This document shows, piece after piece, positions 1 to 8,310 of a stretch of 14,341 bases of DNA; position 1 is the stretch's first letter, and each line of letters starts with the position of its first letter. Source of the DNA: Candidatus Thorarchaeota archaeon (lineage in GTDB: Archaea > Asgardarchaeota > Thorarchaeia > Thorarchaeales > Thorarchaeaceae). The DNA lies in assembly GCA_016840245.1 (NCBI GenBank), contig JAEOST010000520.1, positions 1 to 14,341 of the forward strand. The letters run 5' to 3'. The notes under the pieces were generated by a model, which ran no database searches, had not been told where the DNA came from, and worked only from the letters and a program-made list of their open reading frames with translations. The position numbers and the translations under genes are program-made.

Positions 1-327
1 AACTGCCCATATTGTAATGAACCTCTGTACGCAGGGTATATTGTGAGTGGCAGTGGAATCTATTGGAATACCAATGTTCCTACACACGGATGCACAGGTA
101 ATGAAGCCCTCGGCATTTCATGGGTGAGGTGTTCCTCAGTTGTCGGGTTTAGATGCAAGAAGTGCAAAGTGATAATCGTTCCAAAGGGTCGTCACAGAGT
201 TCGAATCCTAGATAGCGGTGTCTGTCCGTTCTGTGGAAAGAATCGCAAGTATTCAGAAGAGGATATCTCAGAGGACAAGATTGTACAATGTAAGAGCTGT
301 GGTGAAGATTTTCTTTACAGAGAATGA
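1..327 (+). CDS. Double zinc-ribbon protein, DUF6487-like (5' partial)
   Basis: The frame is open from base 1, so the true start lies left of the window; GTG at 43 is only the first start-like codon inside it. The visible 108 residues begin with NCPYCNEPL. A Gly-Ile-Tyr-Trp stretch and FRCKKCKVIIV follow, which together make a CPxC...CxxC zinc ribbon of the kind seen in DUF6487 proteins. A second ribbon follows (CPFC at codons 221-232, CKSC at about 292-303). No catalytic residues are seen; such ribbons usually bind nucleic acid or protein, and the role here is unknown. The stop is 18 nt before the next gene's ATG, on the same strand, so the two are probably co-transcribed. The N-terminal half resembles the small zinc-ribbon protein at 11923-12159. 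Zinc-ribbon assignment is firm; family name is from memory of the pattern. Confidence 0.8.
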   Translation, partial: NCPYCNEPLYAGYIVSGSGIYWNTNVPTHGCTGNEALGISWVRCSSVVGFRCKKCKVIIVPKGRHRVRILDSGVCPFCGKNRKYSEEDISEDKIVQCKSCGEDFLYRE

Positions 328-345
328 TAAGGAGTTTTGATTCGT

Positions 346-1326
346 ATGAAGAAGCCTGTTCTAGTGTCAGTTTCACTCGTTCCTAATCTGCTTCAGCATA
401 CACTAGTGGGAGTTGGTGTAGGAAGATTTCAAGATATGGTCAATCCTTTGTATAGAGAAGAATATGAGGCGTGGGTGCAATGTGATATACGTTCAAGATT
501 TACACAAGAGTTCCACAAGATTGAAGGTGTAAGCTCATCTACTTGGTTTGCTTTACTCTATCAGATACCCGCATATCTTGCTGAAGATAATCTTGACTCA
601 TTGTTGTATGTACTTGACATGTTGAGTACTGATGACCCTCTAGACGTAATCAGTCGGTTCCCAGAGAAGGAGGAATTTGTTCAACAATACATCCCAAAGA
701 AAGCATTCGAACAGTATGTAGGATTTTCAGGAGACCCACCAGATCCATGGCCAGATATTATAGCCGACTTCATCGAGGCAATCAAGAGTGGATATGAAAG
801 AACATTCACACAGAAGTGGAAAGGCATCGAATCCGCCCTAGAAGAAGTTGCTCAGGTTCTACGGTTAGACTATTTCTCCACATTCGATTGGATTGACTGG
901 TGGGAGAAACGAACTCAAATCGAGTTTCCATATCCTCATTTCAATGTCGAACTTATTGATACAACTGTCACGCAGGGAACATCACTCCTCGCTGAGAGAG
1001 ATGGATTCTATGCTCACACTGATCCTCTAAAGATTGCCACCGTTGTTTCACATGAGATATGCACTCATCTACTATACAACAAACAAGCGATAGAGAATGA
1101 AATCACAGCACCGTTAATCAAGATGGATTTAGAGCGGTATCTTCGCACTGTGGAAATCATCTCGTGGGCTACAAACCGGGAAGTCATTAAACACCAAGAC
1201 CTTTCCTGGACAATGGGGAATTCATTTGATTGGATAGGGCCTGCAAAGGATGATGTTGCTAAAGTTAAAGATGAAGCCTCTGATTATTGGAGTATTATGG
1301 CAAGAGGTTTTGAGCGGATGGTGTGA
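346..1326 (+). CDS. Putative zinc metallopeptidase-like protein (HEICTH motif)
   Basis: A 326-residue soluble protein with no signal peptide. I chose ATG 346 because GGAG (331-334) lies 11 nt upstream; TTG 337 is in frame but only 2 nt from that site. The N-terminal two thirds are helical, acidic and rich in Trp and aromatics, and resemble no family I recognise. At residues 236-240 there is HEICTH, an HExxH zinc-binding motif, preceded by a hydrophobic strand (KIATVV) and an edge segment (TSLLAERDGFYAH), as in the active-site helix of zincin peptidases. The third zinc ligand is not obvious; Glu residues in the following helices (ENEITAP, LERYLRTVEI) are candidates. It follows the zinc-ribbon gene closely and probably shares its transcript. 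Activity and substrate cannot be inferred, and the motif could also be structural. Confidence 0.75.
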   Translation: MKKPVLVSVSLVPNLLQHTLVGVGVGRFQDMVNPLYREEYEAWVQCDIRSRFTQEFHKIEGVSSSTWFALLYQIPAYLAEDNLDSLLYVLDMLSTDDPLDVISRFPEKEEFVQQYIPKKAFEQYVGFSGDPPDPWPDIIADFIEAIKSGYERTFTQKWKGIESALEEVAQVLRLDYFSTFDWIDWWEKRTQIEFPYPHFNVELIDTTVTQGTSLLAERDGFYAHTDPLKIATVVSHEICTHLLYNKQAIENEITAPLIKMDLERYLRTVEIISWATNREVIKHQDLSWTMGNSFDWIGPAKDDVAKVKDEASDYWSIMARGFERMV

Positions 1327-1345
1327 TGAACTAACATCTAGACAT

Positions 1346-1918
1346 TCATAGGACCTTGCCGCAGTTCTTGCAATGTGGACGCACTCCCGCGTTCTTGTAA
1401 CCACAACTAGTACATTCAATGACTTCTCCGATTTTCCTAAACACTTCAGCAGTATCTTCGTCTATTTCTTTGAGTTTGAATGACAGTGATGCTCTTGGAT
1501 CAATAATTCGTACTGAATGCATTGGACTAGCATTTTCATAGGAGGTCACCTTAATCTCTAAGATCTCATGGCTAGGCATTCCTTCTAGATGATCTAAGAG
1601 AATTGCTTGGACAATCTGACCACCAATGACAAGAATGACCCTTTCTGAAGTGATATAGTACATTGTTCTACGTTCTGTCCAAAATCTCCTAATAGTTAAG
1701 ATGAAACCAGTAAGTAGTAGTAGGAGAAAAGTTGAGCCAATTAGTGTCCCAAAGAGAGCAAACATGACAAGTCCGGGAATCACTGCAAGCAGGGGCAGAC
1801 ATCCCCCACACCACTTAGTAATGAAACTGACACCAGCAGGGCGACTCCAGATAACATGTTCCCCCGGCAGCAGACCATGTTCTGGAGGATTGAATTGTTG
1901 TGGCGTACCCGTAGTCAT
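1346..1918 (-). CDS. PH-like domain membrane protein with C-terminal zinc ribbon
   Basis: A 190-residue protein. Residues about 1-30 form a polar lead-in (LLPGEHVIWSRPAG), typical of bacterial/archaeal PH-like (bPH, YdbS/YdbT-type) membrane proteins. Two closely spaced hydrophobic helices follow at about 36-58 and 60-77. Next comes RRTMYYITSERVILV, the usual first strand region of these PH-like domains (an 'R.YxIT..R' signature), with further beta strands to about 160. The C terminus carries ECTSCGYKN and PHCKNCGKVL, a four-cysteine zinc ribbon ending at the last residue. The likely topology is a hairpin in the membrane with the PH-like domain and ribbon in the cytoplasm. GGGGA sits about 7 nt upstream of ATG 1918 on the coding strand. 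The gene is convergent with the peptidase-like gene (19 nt between stops) and divergent from the gene at 2082. Specific role unknown. Confidence 0.82.
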   Translation of the reverse strand: MTTGTPQQFNPPEHGLLPGEHVIWSRPAGVSFITKWCGGCLPLLAVIPGLVMFALFGTLIGSTFLLLLLTGFILTIRRFWTERRTMYYITSERVILVIGGQIVQAILLDHLEGMPSHEILEIKVTSYENASPMHSVRIIDPRASLSFKLKEIDEDTAEVFRKIGEVIECTSCGYKNAGVRPHCKNCGKVL

Positions 1919-1989
1919 ATCGTTTCCCCAAAGATTGGGTTCTATCCTGAGATTTGAATGTTACTTCATATCTGGCAATCTATCAAAAA

Positions 1990-2012
1990 GAAGCAATTAT
2001 TATATCGTAATT
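1990..2012. promoter_or_regulatory. Candidate TATA region between divergent genes
   Basis: The 163-nt gap between the divergent starts at 1918 and 2082 contains an AT-rich block, ATTATTATATCG, around 1996-2007, preceded by purine-rich AAAAAGAAG that could act as a BRE. It can be read as a TATA element in either direction. Position is compatible with a leader of roughly 50 nt for the plus-strand gene. Assignment rests on composition and spacing only. Confidence 0.3.
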
Positions 2013-2081
2013 CATCCATGAAATATTGGATTCTACTGTGTGTGGGAGAATCGTAAAAGTGGAGATACTTTGAGGTAATGA

Positions 2082-3314
2082 ATGATGGAGAGAACAGTTT
2101 CTACAGTCGGGGTCATTGCAGTCATAGTTGTGGCTGCAGGTGGTATTGGTACTGTTGGTTTTTTGTATATGGATAGTAACCAGAGATATGCCACACTCCA
2201 AGGGCAATTCGATAGCCTGATGGAGGACTATGAAAATCTAACAACTCAATATGAAAACCTACTGCTTTCGTATAATCTATTGCAGGGGAATTACGTTGAT
2301 TTACAGACGTTGTTTGATGACTTACAGACATCCTATGATGATCTTGAGGAGGACTACAATTTCACTGTATCAGAGTACGACCTGCTATACACTTCATATA
2401 ACGACCTTCTCGATGACTACAATATTTTGAATGCGTCATATACGACCTTATGCAACTATATTCAGAATCAGATCTTACCCCTTCAGATGAGTAGCTGGGG
2501 TGATGCAACACGTCGTGTTCATCTGCAAGCGTATCTCGACCAAGCTTCTAGTAATAAGGAGTGGAACATTCAATATGGAAAGTTTTGCAGGAATCTTGTA
2601 CTACATGCATCAGGGCAGTATGATGCATTCAGTGATATATCAAACACCCTCGCCCCAGCCCTGTTGCTAGGTAGCGATACAATGACCCTCGCCGATGATG
2701 CGATGAAGGTCATGGCCCACGCAAGAAATGATGTCTGGGACCACTTTCCATACAGGTGGAGTTGGCATTTCACAGGAACGGGAGCTGAGATCTACGGTAT
2801 AGACAAGATAGTCCAAGACTGTATAGATAACATCGAATATGAGTGGGACAACGACATCACCTACATGCAATCTTCACCAGAATGGGACTATCCTAAGCAC
2901 CCCGTTGAAACTGCATTCAGAAAGATGGGGGACTGTGAGGACCAAGCCATGCTCTGTGCGGCATACTTGGAGCGAGATTATTATGTTGACTCTTTGATTG
3001 ACGTATACTATGAGACCATTTTGTGCTTAATCCATGATGACGACCATAGAGATTATGGCGAGCTTTATCATTCTGCACTCTTAGTTCACATAGAGGACAC
3101 AGTGGCCTTCGAGGCAGCCTATCCCAGTACAGGTCTATGGCGTTTGGGATCGAACGATCCCTATTATCCCTCGCACACATGGTGTTTCGTTGATCCGACA
3201 TGGGATACACCATTTGGTACAGAACCTTTGTGGCTAGATGACTACATCGATAATGGAATGACCGAAGATGTGATCACATTCGCTATCTGCGATCTCGGAG
3301 GCGCAGTCTGGTAA
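2082..3314 (+). CDS. Membrane-anchored coiled-coil transglutaminase-like protein
   Basis: A 410-residue protein. Residues about 5-30 are an uncleaved signal-anchor helix. Residues about 38-130 are an unbroken run of 7-residue units of the form LxxxYxx (LQGQFDS, LMEDYEN, LTTQYEN, LLLSYNL and so on), about a dozen heptads with Leu at one core position and Tyr/Phe at the other. The C-terminal domain (about 150-410) carries GDCEDQAM with Cys285, YHSALLV with His330 and FVDPTWDTP with Asp371, the Cys-His-Asp order of transglutaminase-like cysteine peptidases. His365 in SHTW is an alternative catalytic His. The expected layout is a catalytic head held outside the membrane on a coiled-coil stalk. 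GAGGT at 2072-2076 supports ATG 2082 (an adjacent ATG at 2085 is possible). Whether the head crosslinks, cleaves or only binds protein cannot be told. Confidence 0.85.
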   Translation: MMERTVSTVGVIAVIVVAAGGIGTVGFLYMDSNQRYATLQGQFDSLMEDYENLTTQYENLLLSYNLLQGNYVDLQTLFDDLQTSYDDLEEDYNFTVSEYDLLYTSYNDLLDDYNILNASYTTLCNYIQNQILPLQMSSWGDATRRVHLQAYLDQASSNKEWNIQYGKFCRNLVLHASGQYDAFSDISNTLAPALLLGSDTMTLADDAMKVMAHARNDVWDHFPYRWSWHFTGTGAEIYGIDKIVQDCIDNIEYEWDNDITYMQSSPEWDYPKHPVETAFRKMGDCEDQAMLCAAYLERDYYVDSLIDVYYETILCLIHDDDHRDYGELYHSALLVHIEDTVAFEAAYPSTGLWRLGSNDPYYPSHTWCFVDPTWDTPFGTEPLWLDDYIDNGMTEDVITFAICDLGGAVW

Positions 3315-3676
3315 CAGAAATTTACTATTGTGTGAATCTACAACATAACAGAATCTTGGGTTCACTGTAAGAGCTGTCTTAGAGAGTTCCTACTAGATTC
3401 TGATGGACACTGACTGTCTACCATGATCCGAGAATAATAAGAATCGTCGCAACAAATAGAATAACGCCAAAACTGCAACTCAAAAGGTAACATCTGCTTT
3501 CATTGTCCATTACTATCCACTCATCAAATGCGTTATCAGGATAAATCAAAGCGGACTCAATATATGTTTGGTCTTAGTGATGTTCATTCTGTATTGGTAT
3601 TGATCGGTTTTCAAATCCTCTGCGAAATCGTGAAAAGGAAGCTATGAAATCATAGGTATTTGGCTAAAGATAATGC
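3315..3676. other. Intergenic region holding one possible small minus-strand gene
   Basis: A 362-nt gap. Apart from the small membrane-protein frame at 3418-3510 and an upstream AT-rich element near 3556-3572, I see no repeat, RNA gene, strong hairpin with a T-run, or copy of the nrdD-tail repeat. Confidence 0.5.
3418..3510 (-). CDS. Possible 30-residue single-helix membrane protein
   Basis: Reading leftward from ATG at 3510 gives MDNESRCYLLSCSFG, then the hydrophobic run VILFVATILIILG, then SW and a stop: a short polar head and one transmembrane helix. The frame stays open upstream to 3573, with a possible TTG at 3549 that would add 13 residues (LIYPDNAFDEWIV), so the start is uncertain. 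On the coding strand CCAAACATATATT near 3560-3572 resembles a BRE/TATA element about 50 nt before the ATG. There is no clear ribosome site. Length, composition and position are plausible for a real small gene, but a chance frame cannot be excluded. Confidence 0.35.
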   Translation of the reverse strand: MDNESRCYLLSCSFGVILFVATILIILGSW

Positions 3677-3904
3677 GTGGTTGAGATTGTGAATGTAGAC
3701 TCGCAAATACCAAGAGTTGACGCTGAATCCTCTAATCAAATCACACCCCTTCTCCAAGACGTAGTGCCTATAGAGGAGCCATGGATAACTATTCTCGGGT
3801 ATACTCTCATTGGACTTGTTATTTTCTTCTGTATCATGGGTGCTCGTATTGTGAACAATGAAAAGAAAGTGGAGGCTTGGAAGAGAGGTTCCAAGCCAGT
3901 GTAA
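3677..3904 (+). CDS. Small single-pass membrane protein, unknown function
   Basis: A 75-residue frame starting at GTG 3677; a TAA at 3671 rules out an earlier in-frame start, and GTG 3689 is an alternative. Residues 1-35 are acidic and polar (VEIVNVDSQIP..., IEEPW), 36-56 form one hydrophobic helix (WITILGYTLIGLVIFFCIMGA), and the tail is basic (NNEKKVEAWKRGSK). By the positive-inside rule the acidic N terminus is outside and the basic tail inside. No Shine-Dalgarno site is evident, which weakens the call. Its stop lies 9 nt from the stop of the convergent 1428-residue surface protein gene. No family recognised. Confidence 0.6.
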   Translation: MVEIVNVDSQIPRVDAESSNQITPLLQDVVPIEEPWITILGYTLIGLVIFFCIMGARIVNNEKKVEAWKRGSKPV

Positions 3905-3913
3905 TCTACAGGT

Positions 3914-6900
3914 TCATGACTTTCTCCTTTTGAGTAGAACCACAAGTCCTAGTGATAGAACGATTACGGTAGCACCTATAAAAATGCCAATCAGAAGTCC
4001 ACTCTCGAATGGTAGTGGAACAACAGTTTCAGTAGATGTTGTATCTATAGATGTTGTATGTCCATATACGAGATTGGATAGATTACTCAGGTTAGGTACC
4101 TCATCAAATGCCATCATAGCAATCCAGTAGGATGTGTTTTCAGTCAGACCGCTGATAGTCCGGATTTCCGTTTCCCCAGCTGCTAAGGGGTCTGAGAACT
4201 CGATAGATGAGTCAATTGTATTCCAGTTTTGAGCAGTGATTGGACCTTCAGATGAATACTTTACCAAGTAACCAGAAACTGAACCTGAAGCACCATCATC
4301 ACCTGGAGCAGTCCAAGAGAGTACAATTGAAGTGCTGTTCTGTCCAATTACAACCAAGTCAGTTATTGCATTGGGAGGTGTACCTTCTAGTGTGGTGACT
4401 GAAAGGACATTAGAGAGCTCACCATAGTTGGGTACCTCGTCGAATGCCACAATTGCAAACCAGTAGTTGGTATCAGGGGTGAATCCAGTAATAGTCATTG
4501 ATTCTATAGTTCCAGGAGATGAAGGAGTCCAAGCCTGCTCGTATATAATTGCTGAGTCCCAATTTGCCTCTGAGATTGGTCCTGTTGTTGAGTACTTGAG
4601 GATGTATCCATCAGCTGTTCCGGTGTCTTGGTCATCACCCGGTGCAGTCCATGTAAGTGTGACCCACGTTGTGAAGATGTTGGAAGCACTCAAGTCTGCT
4701 ATAGCATCGGGTGCTTCTGCCTCCTTGGTCTGAGCCTCGGGACTGTTTGATACTAGACCATAATTGTCTACATAATCATACGCCTTGATTGCAAACCAGT
4801 ATGTTGTGTCAATGTCTAGTCCTGCCAAGTTCTTGGTTTCAGCAGATCCTCCAGAAAGAGGAGTCCAGGACTGGGTATAGATATCCGCTGAGTCCCAATT
4901 CATGTCCGTGATTGAACCAATCAGTGAATATCGCACTTCGTATCCAGAGGCTGTACCTGAAGCTCCATCATCACCAGGTGCAGTCCAAGTCAGAGTCGCA
5001 GTAGTCGTTGTAGTGTTAACAACAGCTAAATCAACAATGGTGTCAGGTAGAGTGTTTTCAATGACTGTGGTTCCTGGACTGTTTGATATATCACCAATGT
5101 TGCTGTCTTCATCAAGAGCACGGATTGCAAACCAGTATTCATGACCACCTGACAGACCAGTGACTTGGTGCGACTCTGGATTGTCTGGTGCAAGTGGCGT
5201 CCATGTCTGAGAATAGGTCGTCGCGCTGTCCCAGTTCTCCTCAGTAATTGGTCCAGTGGTTGACCACTTGACTATGTAGGAAGAAGTCGTTCCAGCAGCC
5301 CCATTCTCGCCAGGAGCGTTCCAGTTGAGTACAAGGGAGGTCCTTGTTACGTCACTTATAGCAAGGTCTTCTATTGCTCCCGGTGGAACAGAGTCCACCA
5401 TGGGATCAGATGACTGCAGGTATTCCTGATAATCGGAAAGTAGATCTGTGTCAGGATCAGATGAGAAAACATCACTACCTGCTACACTCTCATAATCATC
5501 AACGAGGAAGTCAAGGTCAGTATCGATATATCGCCCTCTATGTAGGGGGTCCCCAAGAGGTGCAATACCAGGCCATGGATAATAGTCGGACCCGAATGAA
5601 TCTGACGTTACACTCAGGCAGTATATCATCCCTGTACCCGACCATCCAACAGTAACAATCATTTCAAGTACGTTGTCCCCATCAAAGTCAACTACTGTTG
5701 GAATGCCCCACCCATAATCACCAAGATAGTATGTCCATTCTGCCAAACCACTCGGTCCATCTATACAGTGAAGATAACCGTCACTAGAAGTCACAAGTAT
5801 CTCAAGATCCTTGTCTCCGTCGATATCTGCCACCGATGCACCACAGTGAATATTGCCGTCCGTATAGTAGGTCCATATCATGTCCCCTGAAGCGTTCAGG
5901 CAGTAGACATTTCCATCACGAGATGGTGCTATCGCCTCAAAAGCACCGTCATTGTTTACATCCACGATTGTGGCGGAGGAGAGTGCGTAGTCACTGGTGA
6001 GAAATCGCCATTTCATTGTCCCGTTAGCACCATTGATGCAATGGACACGATTATCAAATCCACCAACAAAGACCTCGGACTCACCATCAAGATCGATATC
6101 TGCTATCACAGGAGGATAGCCAGATGGGTCACTGATGTCGGTGTATCGCCAAAGCTCGGTACCGTCAGAAGCATTGAGACAGTATACACGGTCATCCCAT
6201 GCACCAAATACAATATCGAGTTGCCCATCATGGTTGAGGTCTGCTGCGGTGGGCGAAGAAGCTATCAGACCTGCTGTGGTGAAGTTCCATATCTGATTCC
6301 CAGTACTTCCTTCAACGCAGTATAGATGGAGGTCACTTGAGTGTGCTGACGCAAATACGATCTCAAGGTCACCATCTGAGTCCGTGTCACATACACACGA
6401 AGCCTGATCCAATGTGTAAGGTGCAGTGTAGTTCCAAAGTTGAATTCCATCAATACCCCTGTAACAGTAGAGTACATTCGCACTCACGGCAAGTACCTCT
6501 AGCAAGGTATCGTTGTTCACATCCTCAACCATGATTGTATCAATCATCCCAAGACTATAGGTGTGATTCCATAACTGTTCCAATGAAGAACCATCGATAC
6601 ACATCAATAGAGCAGAAAATGCTGCAAAGATGTCCAACTGTCCGTCATTATTGATATCCACAACAACCGGTGAACTAGGTACAAATGACTCTACAGGGAT
6701 TGACCACTCCACGTGGGGATATATAGTCATTCCATCATGGGGATCAGTCGCGAGGACAAACTCCAGATAATCATCTACAGAATCCCCATCTGAGTCAGCC
6801 ATGTTTTCGTTCATTCCTGCAAAAAGTTCGAAGTTGTCAGTCAGGAGATCACTGTCATTATCCAGGAAACAACCGGTGAGCTGGGGATCACCTCTTGGGC

Positions 6901-8200
6901 CTACACCTGTCCATGGATGAGATGCCCTTGGTTCAGGAGCTTCTAAGCAGTAGATATTTCGGTCGTTTGACCCGAATACAATCTCTATCCTCCCATCATC
7001 ATCCAAGTCTCCCACGTAAGGAGATGACTCAATAAAGCCTGCTGCTTGATAATACCAATCAGTTGAGCCGGACCCAGAGTCAACGCAATACATGGCATAG
7101 TCATCCGCACCTACAAAGACCTCGAGTACATCATCTCCATCAACGTTCACTACACACGGATCCCCGTCCACATCACCACTTGCTCCTTTAATCCACTTTT
7201 GAGTGCCAGATACACCATCAATGCAGTGTAAGTAGTTGTCCTGGGTGCCCACAAATACATCAAGTGTCCTGTCACTTCCTGCATCACCAATACACGGAGT
7301 GGACATGATGGCATATGCTCCAACATTGTAGTCCCATTCGAGACCACCCATAGTCCCATTCAAGCAATAGACATGACCATAGTTTGTTCCAAATACGACA
7401 TCTTTGACAGAGTCCCCATCAAGATCTGCAACTGCAGCAGTGTATGATGAAGATACAGCTGTTGTGAAGTTCCACTCAGTAAATCCAGTATCACCATTGA
7501 GGCAATAGAAGTTGTAGTTCAAAGAACCACACAACACTTCAAGTTGGTCATCGCCATCCACATCAGCAGCAGTTGGTGAGGAGTGAGTAGTGAAATCCAA
7601 ATCCGGTGTCGACCACTCTTCGCCACCAGTACTATTTATGCACCGAACTGCATTGCTTGTGCCATCAACAACGAGAACTTCAAGTCTATCATCTCCAGTA
7701 ACATCAGCAATGCAGACAGAACTCAGTGCATTCCCCGGGGTAGACCACTCTTCGGTGCCAAGAGAGGCATCAATACAATAGAGCGTTCCTGCTGGTAGAA
7801 TTACCTCAAGCTGTCCGTCGTTATCAACGTCTGCTATCGATGGTGAGGTTCCAACATTGGTATACCCAAAGAAGAATTTCCATTCAACTAATCCATTGGT
7901 AGCATCTAGGCAGTAGAGGTAATAGTCGTCCGACCGGATAAGCACTTCTAAAACTCCATCACCATCAACATCAGCAACGCTGGGAGATGAATCTACCAAA
8001 CCTCCAGTCATACGACTCCACTGTACCTCAGGCGTTATGCCGTTAGAGATTGCAAAATCCATCTGTTGTTCGTCAGTGGTAGTTGGTGCCTGAGAACTTT
8101 GAAACAAAGCATAGGGCGCAAAAAATGACGAGAGCACAAGCATTCCTACTATTAGAGTAGATGCGGTCAAAATAGCTGGTCGGGTATACTTGGATATCAT
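3914..8200 (-). CDS. Giant surface protein: two propeller/Ca-binding units, four FN3 domains, C-terminal anchor
   Basis: A 1428-residue secreted protein. Residues 1-30 are a signal peptide or anchor. Residues about 58-440 hold eight blades of the FG-GAP/VCBS/PQQ-like type, each with a D-[VL]-[DN]-x-D-G/D-x-LE[VI] calcium loop, a YC[LI][DN]g strand and a closing W. Residues about 444-485 form a thrombospondin-type-3-like Ca module (DNDSDLLTDNFE..., DSDGDSVDDYLEF). Residues about 493-885 repeat eight blades and about 890-930 repeat the Ca module, so the N-terminal 930 residues are an internal duplication. Four fibronectin type III domains follow (starting near 935, 1050, 1162, 1273; WTAPGDDGASG signatures), then a helix at about 1397-1420 and KRRKS. 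It is probably an extracellular adhesin or S-layer-associated scaffold. AAGGAGA lies 11 nt before ATG 8200. Confidence 0.9.
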   Translation of the reverse strand: MISKYTRPAILTASTLIVGMLVLSSFFAPYALFQSSQAPTTTDEQQMDFAISNGITPEVQWSRMTGGLVDSSPSVADVDGDGVLEVLIRSDDYYLYCLDATNGLVEWKFFFGYTNVGTSPSIADVDNDGQLEVILPAGTLYCIDASLGTEEWSTPGNALSSVCIADVTGDDRLEVLVVDGTSNAVRCINSTGGEEWSTPDLDFTTHSSPTAADVDGDDQLEVLCGSLNYNFYCLNGDTGFTEWNFTTAVSSSYTAAVADLDGDSVKDVVFGTNYGHVYCLNGTMGGLEWDYNVGAYAIMSTPCIGDAGSDRTLDVFVGTQDNYLHCIDGVSGTQKWIKGASGDVDGDPCVVNVDGDDVLEVFVGADDYAMYCVDSGSGSTDWYYQAAGFIESSPYVGDLDDDGRIEIVFGSNDRNIYCLEAPEPRASHPWTGVGPRGDPQLTGCFLDNDSDLLTDNFELFAGMNENMADSDGDSVDDYLEFVLATDPHDGMTIYPHVEWSIPVESFVPSSPVVVDINNDGQLDIFAAFSALLMCIDGSSLEQLWNHTYSLGMIDTIMVEDVNNDTLLEVLAVSANVLYCYRGIDGIQLWNYTAPYTLDQASCVCDTDSDGDLEIVFASAHSSDLHLYCVEGSTGNQIWNFTTAGLIASSPTAADLNHDGQLDIVFGAWDDRVYCLNASDGTELWRYTDISDPSGYPPVIADIDLDGESEVFVGGFDNRVHCINGANGTMKWRFLTSDYALSSATIVDVNNDGAFEAIAPSRDGNVYCLNASGDMIWTYYTDGNIHCGASVADIDGDKDLEILVTSSDGYLHCIDGPSGLAEWTYYLGDYGWGIPTVVDFDGDNVLEMIVTVGWSGTGMIYCLSVTSDSFGSDYYPWPGIAPLGDPLHRGRYIDTDLDFLVDDYESVAGSDVFSSDPDTDLLSDYQEYLQSSDPMVDSVPPGAIEDLAISDVTRTSLVLNWNAPGENGAAGTTSSYIVKWSTTGPITEENWDSATTYSQTWTPLAPDNPESHQVTGLSGGHEYWFAIRALDEDSNIGDISNSPGTTVIENTLPDTIVDLAVVNTTTTTATLTWTAPGDDGASGTASGYEVRYSLIGSITDMNWDSADIYTQSWTPLSGGSAETKNLAGLDIDTTYWFAIKAYDYVDNYGLVSNSPEAQTKEAEAPDAIADLSASNIFTTWVTLTWTAPGDDQDTGTADGYILKYSTTGPISEANWDSAIIYEQAWTPSSPGTIESMTITGFTPDTNYWFAIVAFDEVPNYGELSNVLSVTTLEGTPPNAITDLVVIGQNSTSIVLSWTAPGDDGASGSVSGYLVKYSSEGPITAQNWNTIDSSIEFSDPLAAGETEIRTISGLTENTSYWIAMMAFDEVPNLSNLSNLVYGHTTSIDTTSTETVVPLPFESGLLIGIFIGATVIVLSLGLVVLLKRRKS

Positions 8201-8310
8201 TACACTTGGAATCTCCTTACACCATTAGATGGCGAACTTTCTGTTTCTAAACAAATTGTTGTTTTAGCGACCGTCACTGGAAACATACACAATCTCTTTG
8301 GGTGAATCAC

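Noticed and set aside
1332..1352. A 12-base exact match to copy E (ATCTAGACATTC on the plus strand) just beyond the stop of the PH-like gene, in repeat orientation, as a sixth nrdD-tail copy.
   Set aside because: Similarity ends at once on both sides; one flank is the coding end of the PH-like gene and only ECLD matches at protein level. Too short to separate from chance.
3370..3420. CTTAGAGAG...GATTCTGATGG resembling the edge and core of the nrdD-tail repeat.
   Set aside because: Matches are limited to about 7 bases at wrong spacing, and the translation gives no NrdD-like residues.
4467..7798. Several plus-strand open frames of 60-95 codons inside the giant surface protein gene, and similar ones within the other large genes.
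   Set aside because: They are antisense shadows of repetitive coding sequence, with low-complexity, non-protein-like translations and no ribosome sites.
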